Of a DNA stretch of 9,530 bases, positions 6,339-9,530 are shown one piece after another. The DNA is from DATLAN01 sp035527455 (lineage in GTDB: Bacteria; Planctomycetota; Planctomycetia; Pirellulales; Thermoguttaceae), in assembly GCA_035527455.1 (NCBI GenBank), contig DATLAN010000056.1:1-9530 (forward strand), written 5' to 3'. Every line of letters starts with the position of its first letter. Positions within the stretch are counted from its first letter, which is position 1. Position numbers and translations under genes: made by a program. The notes under the pieces were generated by a model, which saw only the letters and a program-made list of their open reading frames with translations, was not told the DNA's origin and ran no database searches.

Positions 6339-6362
6339 CCCCGTGCGCGCTGCGCGCCGGGG
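6339..6362 (+). promoter_or_regulatory. GC-rich hairpin before the membrane-protein gene
   Basis: CCCCG (6339-6343) pairs with CGGGG (6358-6362). After a one-base bulge, GCGCG (6345-6349) pairs with CGCGC (6353-6357) around a 3-base loop. The stem sits 27 bases before the ATG at 6390 and just ahead of the ribosome binding site. It may shape translation or mRNA stability of the three-gene operon. The rest of the spacer (6210-6338) shows no promoter I would trust: TTGTTC followed 17 bases later by TACTAC is weak. Confidence 0.35.
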
Positions 6363-6389
6363 ACGACCTGGCAGAAAGGGAAGCTGGGC

Positions 6390-7370
6390 ATGAGCATGCG
6401 TGAAATGAGCGAACAACGGGGCCCTGTGGAGATGACCGCGCCCGAGGCGGCGACGGGTGCCCCGCGATCGACGATCGAGAAGGACGGTGCTGCATCCCGC
6501 GATGAAGTGCTGGCACGCATCCCCGATTTGGATGGGAAGGATCCCGGACACCCGCGGAAATCACGCCGCTCCGACGGCCGATTGATCAGCCAGAAACTCG
6601 CGACCAGACTGCTGGTGGGCGGAGTCGCCGTGATCGCCCTGGCCGCCATCATCCCGTCGCTCGTGATCCCGGGAATCCTCAACAAAAAGACCGAGGCCGA
6701 AGGCGGCAAGCCCACGGCCCCGGACGCTCCCAAGGCACCGCCCTTCAACGCGGAAACGGCCCGAAACGAACCGGATTCAAAGTCGTACCAGCCTGAAATG
6801 TCCTTCGATTTCCAGAACCTGCAAGGCCCGGGGTTCACTGGCACGAGTTCGGATGGCGGCAATTACGAGCCGTCGAAAACGCCGCCCCCTTGGACCGACG
6901 CCCAACTCCCGGAACTCTCGAATCCCAACGAGCAAAGACCCGTCCCGCACGTCGGCAGCCGGCCAACCGAGACCATGTGGGACAACCGGGGAATGCCGGT
7001 GCCCAGCGAGGGATATTCCCCGGCCCCCACTTGGCCTCCGCAAACGCAACCGCCATCGGTCAATTCGCCGGCCAGTCTGACGCCTTGGCCGCTGAGCCAG
7101 TGGCCTCCAGGCGAACCAGGCGCCCCGCAGGCACGCACGAACGAAACCATGAGAATCAACGACCAGGCCGTTCCCATTCCCGGCCAATACCCCGACAGCG
7201 ATCGGCCCGTTGGTCCGGTCGATCCGAGAAGCGTTCCACCGGGTTTCGATTCCAACCGGCCCCAGCAGTGGGATTTCACGAGTGAGCCGGGTGTGGCCCG
7301 CTTCGAAGGCATCATCACGAAACCTCCGCTCAGGACGACGTACCATGGCACTGGATCAGGCGTTTATTAA
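6390..7370 (+). CDS. Single-pass membrane protein with proline-rich exterior, unknown function
   Basis: 326 aa; I do not recognise a family. Residues 1-70 are charged and hydrophilic, with basic residues at 56-72 (PRKSRRSDGR). One membrane segment follows at about 74-97 (LLVGGVAVIALAAIIPSLVI). The remaining 230 residues are rich in Pro, Asn, Gln and Trp (for example TPPPWTD, TWPPQTQPP, SQWPPGEPG), with no cysteine and no repeats of fixed length. By the positive-inside rule the N-terminus is cytoplasmic and the Pro-rich part extracytoplasmic. The last 27 residues (GVARFEGIITKPPLRTTYHG..., 301-326) are less biased and could be a conserved docking end. ATG 6390 has AGGGA (6377-6381) 8 bases upstream; an ATG at 6396 is the alternative. 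The end overlaps the next gene by 26 bases, implying translational coupling. It holds the position a Wzz-like chain-length protein often takes, but lacks the second membrane segment. Confidence 0.85.
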   Translation: MSMREMSEQRGPVEMTAPEAATGAPRSTIEKDGAASRDEVLARIPDLDGKDPGHPRKSRRSDGRLISQKLATRLLVGGVAVIALAAIIPSLVIPGILNKKTEAEGGKPTAPDAPKAPPFNAETARNEPDSKSYQPEMSFDFQNLQGPGFTGTSSDGGNYEPSKTPPPWTDAQLPELSNPNEQRPVPHVGSRPTETMWDNRGMPVPSEGYSPAPTWPPQTQPPSVNSPASLTPWPLSQWPPGEPGAPQARTNETMRINDQAVPIPGQYPDSDRPVGPVDPRSVPPGFDSNRPQQWDFTSEPGVARFEGIITKPPLRTTYHGTGSGVY

Positions 7371-8484
7371 GGCCTACACGCGGCAAGACGTGCCCCCAGC
7401 GGACACACCTCGCCGGGTCGCCCCTTCGCCCGCGCCGACCGCGCCGACCGAAAACGTGCCGATCAGCAAAGCGACGGGCACTCCGGTCGACGTGTCGATC
7501 GACGGCCTGTTGGCGGCGATCGACCAGACACCGGCCGGGACCGCCCATCCTGTTGCCCTCGTGCCGCTACGCCCCCGGCCGCAAGAACTCGGCGAGACGG
7601 AAGCCGACGTGATTCACCGGATCGATCCGGGCAGCTCGCCGGCATTGACCACAATGAGCGGGAACGCGAAAGTTCCCGCACCCCACATCGAGAACATCGC
7701 AGAGGCGTTGGCCCCGACGGCGCCGAACATCGAAGTGCCCGCAGACGATGTTCCGCCCGTGGAAGTCAATTCAGCCGCCGCAGAAACCACATCAGCCGAA
7801 TCGCCCGCGCCGTCCTTCCAGCCGATGCTCCAGGTCGATCGTTTCAACTGGCCGAAGGTCTGTCGCCGCTTGGCCGGGCAAGCCGGGCAGGAATTGGACC
7901 GTGTGGCCGATGCGCTGGAAGCGGCCATGACTCAAGGAAGCAAGGTCCTGGCGATCGGCGCCTGCCGACGCGGTGAAGGGGCCACGACCCTGTTGCTCGG
8001 TGCCGCACAGCGACTGGCCGAGCGGGGCTTCAAAGTCGTCATGGTCGACGCCGATTTGACCCAACCCAAGCTCGCTCGCCGGCTGCAACTGCTGCCGGAG
8101 TCGGGCTGGGAAGAAACGCTGGCCGGCCGGGTCCCCTTGGAGGAACTGGTCATCGAATCGGCCGACAACGGCCTGGCGTTGTTGCCGGTGTGCGAGCCGT
8201 TTCCCGAAACGACCATAACGGCCGAGGTCGAAACTCGCATGGTCGAAGGCATCGAGACGCTGGCGGCGAACTACGATCTGGTGTTGATCGATCCCGGCCC
8301 GCTGGAAGATTTCGGCGGTGCCGGGCCCGCGTGGCCCCGTGCCCTTGCCGGCCGGCTCGATGCGGTCGCGCTGGTCCACAAAGCCCGCGCCACTTCCCCG
8401 CAACGCCTGGCCGAGCTTCAACACGCTCTTTCGGACGCCGGAATTCCACTCGTGGGGGTCATCCAGAACTTCGTGCGGGACTGA
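7345..8484 (+). CDS. CpsD/CapB (Wzc C-terminal)-like P-loop protein with degenerate Walker A
   Basis: 379 aa. Residues 1-160 are a Pro/Ala-rich, probably disordered region without membrane segments. Residues 170-379 match the MinD/BY-kinase P-loop fold: KVLAIGACRRGEGATTLLLG (200-219) at Walker A, KVVMVDADLTQPKLARRL (230-247) at Walker A', and YDLVLIDPGPL (310-320) at Walker B. The family P-loop reads G-E-G-K-[ST]-T; here position 213 is alanine, so the phosphate-binding lysine is missing. The C-terminus (GVIQNFVRD) lacks the tyrosine cluster that BY-kinases autophosphorylate. ATP binding may therefore be weak or altered, and a signalling or scaffolding role is possible. ATG 7345 has AGGA (7332-7335) at 9 bases and overlaps the upstream gene. 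A stop-to-start gap of 6 bases leads to the AAA+ gene. Related proteins govern polysaccharide chain length and export; ParA-like partition ATPase is less likely. Confidence 0.85.
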   Translation: MALDQAFIKAYTRQDVPPADTPRRVAPSPAPTAPTENVPISKATGTPVDVSIDGLLAAIDQTPAGTAHPVALVPLRPRPQELGETEADVIHRIDPGSSPALTTMSGNAKVPAPHIENIAEALAPTAPNIEVPADDVPPVEVNSAAAETTSAESPAPSFQPMLQVDRFNWPKVCRRLAGQAGQELDRVADALEAAMTQGSKVLAIGACRRGEGATTLLLGAAQRLAERGFKVVMVDADLTQPKLARRLQLLPESGWEETLAGRVPLEELVIESADNGLALLPVCEPFPETTITAEVETRMVEGIETLAANYDLVLIDPGPLEDFGGAGPAWPRALAGRLDAVALVHKARATSPQRLAELQHALSDAGIPLVGVIQNFVRD

Positions 8485-8490
8485 GAAACC

Positions 8491-9312
8491 ATGTATGAAT
8501 CCTACTGGCAATTGAAGCAGAAGCCGTTCGAGAACCACGCCGACCCGCGCTTCTTCTTTCCCGGCGAGTCGCACCAGGCGGCCTTGCTGAAGCTGCGCTA
8601 CGCGATCGAAAACCATCGCGGTGGGGCCATGCTGGCCGGTACCAGCGGCTCGGGCAAAACCCTGGTGGCCGGAATGCTCCGCAACTCGCTCGATGAACGG
8701 TTCGCGCCCTTCGTCCACCTCGTGTTTCCGCAAATGTCCTGCGCCGAACTGACGAGCTACCTGGCCGATGAGTTGGAGGGCTGCGACACCTCGGCGGCCG
8801 GCTCCGGCGTGCCGCAAAGTATCCGCCGGATCGAGCGATTCCTCGCCGCCAACACCAACGAGCGACGCCACGCCGTGGTGATCGTTGACGAGGCACACCT
8901 GCTGGGCAGCACCGAAACCTTCGAGACCTTGCGGCTTCTGCTGAACTTCGAGTCGGCCGGGCGGCCGGGCTTGACCTTGGTCCTGGTGGGCCAGACGGGT
9001 CTGCTGCCCACCTTCGAACGCATGCCGCAGTTCGAGGAGCGGTTGGGCGTGAAGTGCTTGATCCGCCCATTCACCGAGTCGGAGACCGCCGCGTACGTGA
9101 ATCACCGGCTGAAGGTCGCCGGAGCCACGCGAACGATCATCGAATCCGACGCGCTACCCACCCTGTACGGGCTGACGCACGGCATCGCCCGGCAAATCAA
9201 CCGGCTTTGCGACCTGGCCTTGCTGATCGGGTTTGCCGAAGAGCGGACCACCATCACGGCTACCCAACTCGAAACCGTCTGCCAGGAACTGGTGACCGTC
9301 GTCCCCGAGTAA
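8491..9312 (+). CDS. ExeA-like AAA+ ATPase (exopolysaccharide/PEP-CTERM-associated type)
   Basis: 273 aa AAA+ ATPase. The opening YWQLKQKPFENHADPRFFF (5-23) is the hallmark N-terminus of the ExeA/GspA and XrtA-associated ATPase families. Walker A is GTSGSGKT (50-57), Walker B VVIVDEAHLL (129-138; Asp133, Glu134), sensor 1 near LVLVGQTGL (163-171), and the lid/sensor-2 helix GLTHGIARQINRLCDLAL (227-244). Arginines in FEERLGVKCLIRPF (181-194) could serve as the finger. All catalytic residues are present, unlike in the preceding CpsD-like protein. There is no membrane segment or peptidoglycan-binding domain, so it lacks the C-terminal half of true ExeA and is closer to the short form found beside tyrosine kinases in exopolysaccharide loci. 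The start follows the upstream stop by 6 bases; the ribosome binding site is weak. The likely role is energy-dependent assembly or export of envelope polymers, which is inference. Confidence 0.9.
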   Translation: MYESYWQLKQKPFENHADPRFFFPGESHQAALLKLRYAIENHRGGAMLAGTSGSGKTLVAGMLRNSLDERFAPFVHLVFPQMSCAELTSYLADELEGCDTSAAGSGVPQSIRRIERFLAANTNERRHAVVIVDEAHLLGSTETFETLRLLLNFESAGRPGLTLVLVGQTGLLPTFERMPQFEERLGVKCLIRPFTESETAAYVNHRLKVAGATRTIIESDALPTLYGLTHGIARQINRLCDLALLIGFAEERTTITATQLETVCQELVTVVPE

Positions 9313-9324
9313 CCGCCCGCTCCA

Positions 9325-9369
9325 GCCGCTCGCGGATTCGCAACAACAAAGCTTAATGCGCCGCTCGCG
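9325..9369. repeat. Short direct repeat after the operon
   Basis: GCCGCTCGCG occurs at 9325-9334 and again at 9360-9369, in the 58-base spacer between two convergent genes. I see no hairpin with a T-run here, so no intrinsic terminator is called. The repeat may be coincidental in GC-rich DNA. Confidence 0.3.
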
Positions 9370-9370
9370 C

Positions 9371-9530
9371 TCAATACCGCCGGAACTTCCGTAGCACCGT
9401 GATGTACAGATCGTACTTCTTCTCGATCGTCGTCGGCGGGAGCTGCACTTCGAACTCGACGTTGTCCACGTCGATCCGCTTCGTGACGAACATGTCGGCG
9501 TGGGGGATCTCCTTCTCCACCAGCTCGTTC
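9371..9530 (-). CDS. C-terminal end of an unrecognised protein (partial)
   Basis: The last 52 codons plus TGA (complement of 9371-9373) of a minus-strand gene whose start lies beyond the window. The visible end is hydrophilic and mixed in charge: NELVEKEIPHADMFVTKRID (first 20 visible residues), then a strand-like stretch EFEVQLPP, and a basic end YDLYITVLRKFRRY. The G/C-biased third positions match the neighbouring genes, which supports real coding. No family is recognised. It converges on the ExeA-like gene with a 58-base gap. Confidence 0.6.
   Translation of the reverse strand, partial: NELVEKEIPHADMFVTKRIDVDNVEFEVQLPPTTIEKKYDLYITVLRKFRRY

Noticed and set aside
6339..6362. Hairpin as part of a known riboswitch, such as a c-di-GMP type
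   Set aside because: I find none of the conserved junction or loop sequences of the riboswitch classes I know; it is a plain GC stem.
3939..6389. Very long open forward frame across the end of frr, the spacer and the whole antisense of the sulfatase, continuous with the 6390 gene
   Set aside because: The part over the sulfatase is the mirror of a well-supported gene with clear catalytic motifs, signal peptide, ribosome binding site and promoter. GC-rich codon bias keeps the opposite frame open. Only 6390-7370 has its own start and a protein-like composition.
7792..9105. Antisense open frame of about 437 codons opposite the CpsD-like and ExeA-like genes
   Set aside because: The forward strand carries intact Walker motifs and operon spacing; the reverse translation is His/Gln/Gly-rich, as expected of a mirror frame.

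Overview
The window looks like chromosomal DNA from a planctomycete, probably a Pirellulales-type lineage. This is inferred, not proven. The sequence is GC-rich by eye, the EF-Ts has an atypical contact motif, there is a secreted arylsulfatase of the kind planctomycetes carry in large numbers, and the intergenic spaces hold long hairpin repeats.

Bases 1-4177 hold a translation and nucleotide block on the + strand. An elongation factor P-like gene (EfpL/YeiP type, arginine at the loop tip) is followed by a 423-base gap. The gap contains a double inverted-repeat element and a near-consensus sigma70 promoter. The promoter drives the classical cluster rpsB-tsf-pyrH-frr: ribosomal protein S2, EF-Ts, UMP kinase and ribosome recycling factor. 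pyrH and frr follow their upstream genes by 5 and 3 bases, while rpsB and tsf are separated by 137 bases containing two small hairpins. rpsB most likely starts at a TTG.

Bases 4178-4358 separate frr from a convergent gene and hold a small hairpin plus a 32-bp-stem hairpin. The convergent gene (4359-6143, minus) is a secreted formylglycine-dependent sulfatase with a good promoter. It diverges from the next operon across a 246-base spacer.

Bases 6390-9312 (+) form a tight three-gene operon: a single-pass membrane protein with a proline-rich outer part, a CpsD/Wzc-like P-loop protein that has lost the Walker A lysine and the terminal tyrosine cluster, and an ExeA-like AAA+ ATPase with intact Walker motifs. 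The CpsD-like/ExeA-like pairing resembles the core of exopolysaccharide/exosortase (PEP-CTERM) loci, here with no visible glycosyltransferase, Wzz protein or exosortase. This is the part of the window most likely to be functionally undescribed. The C-terminus of an unrecognised minus-strand gene ends the window (9371-9530).
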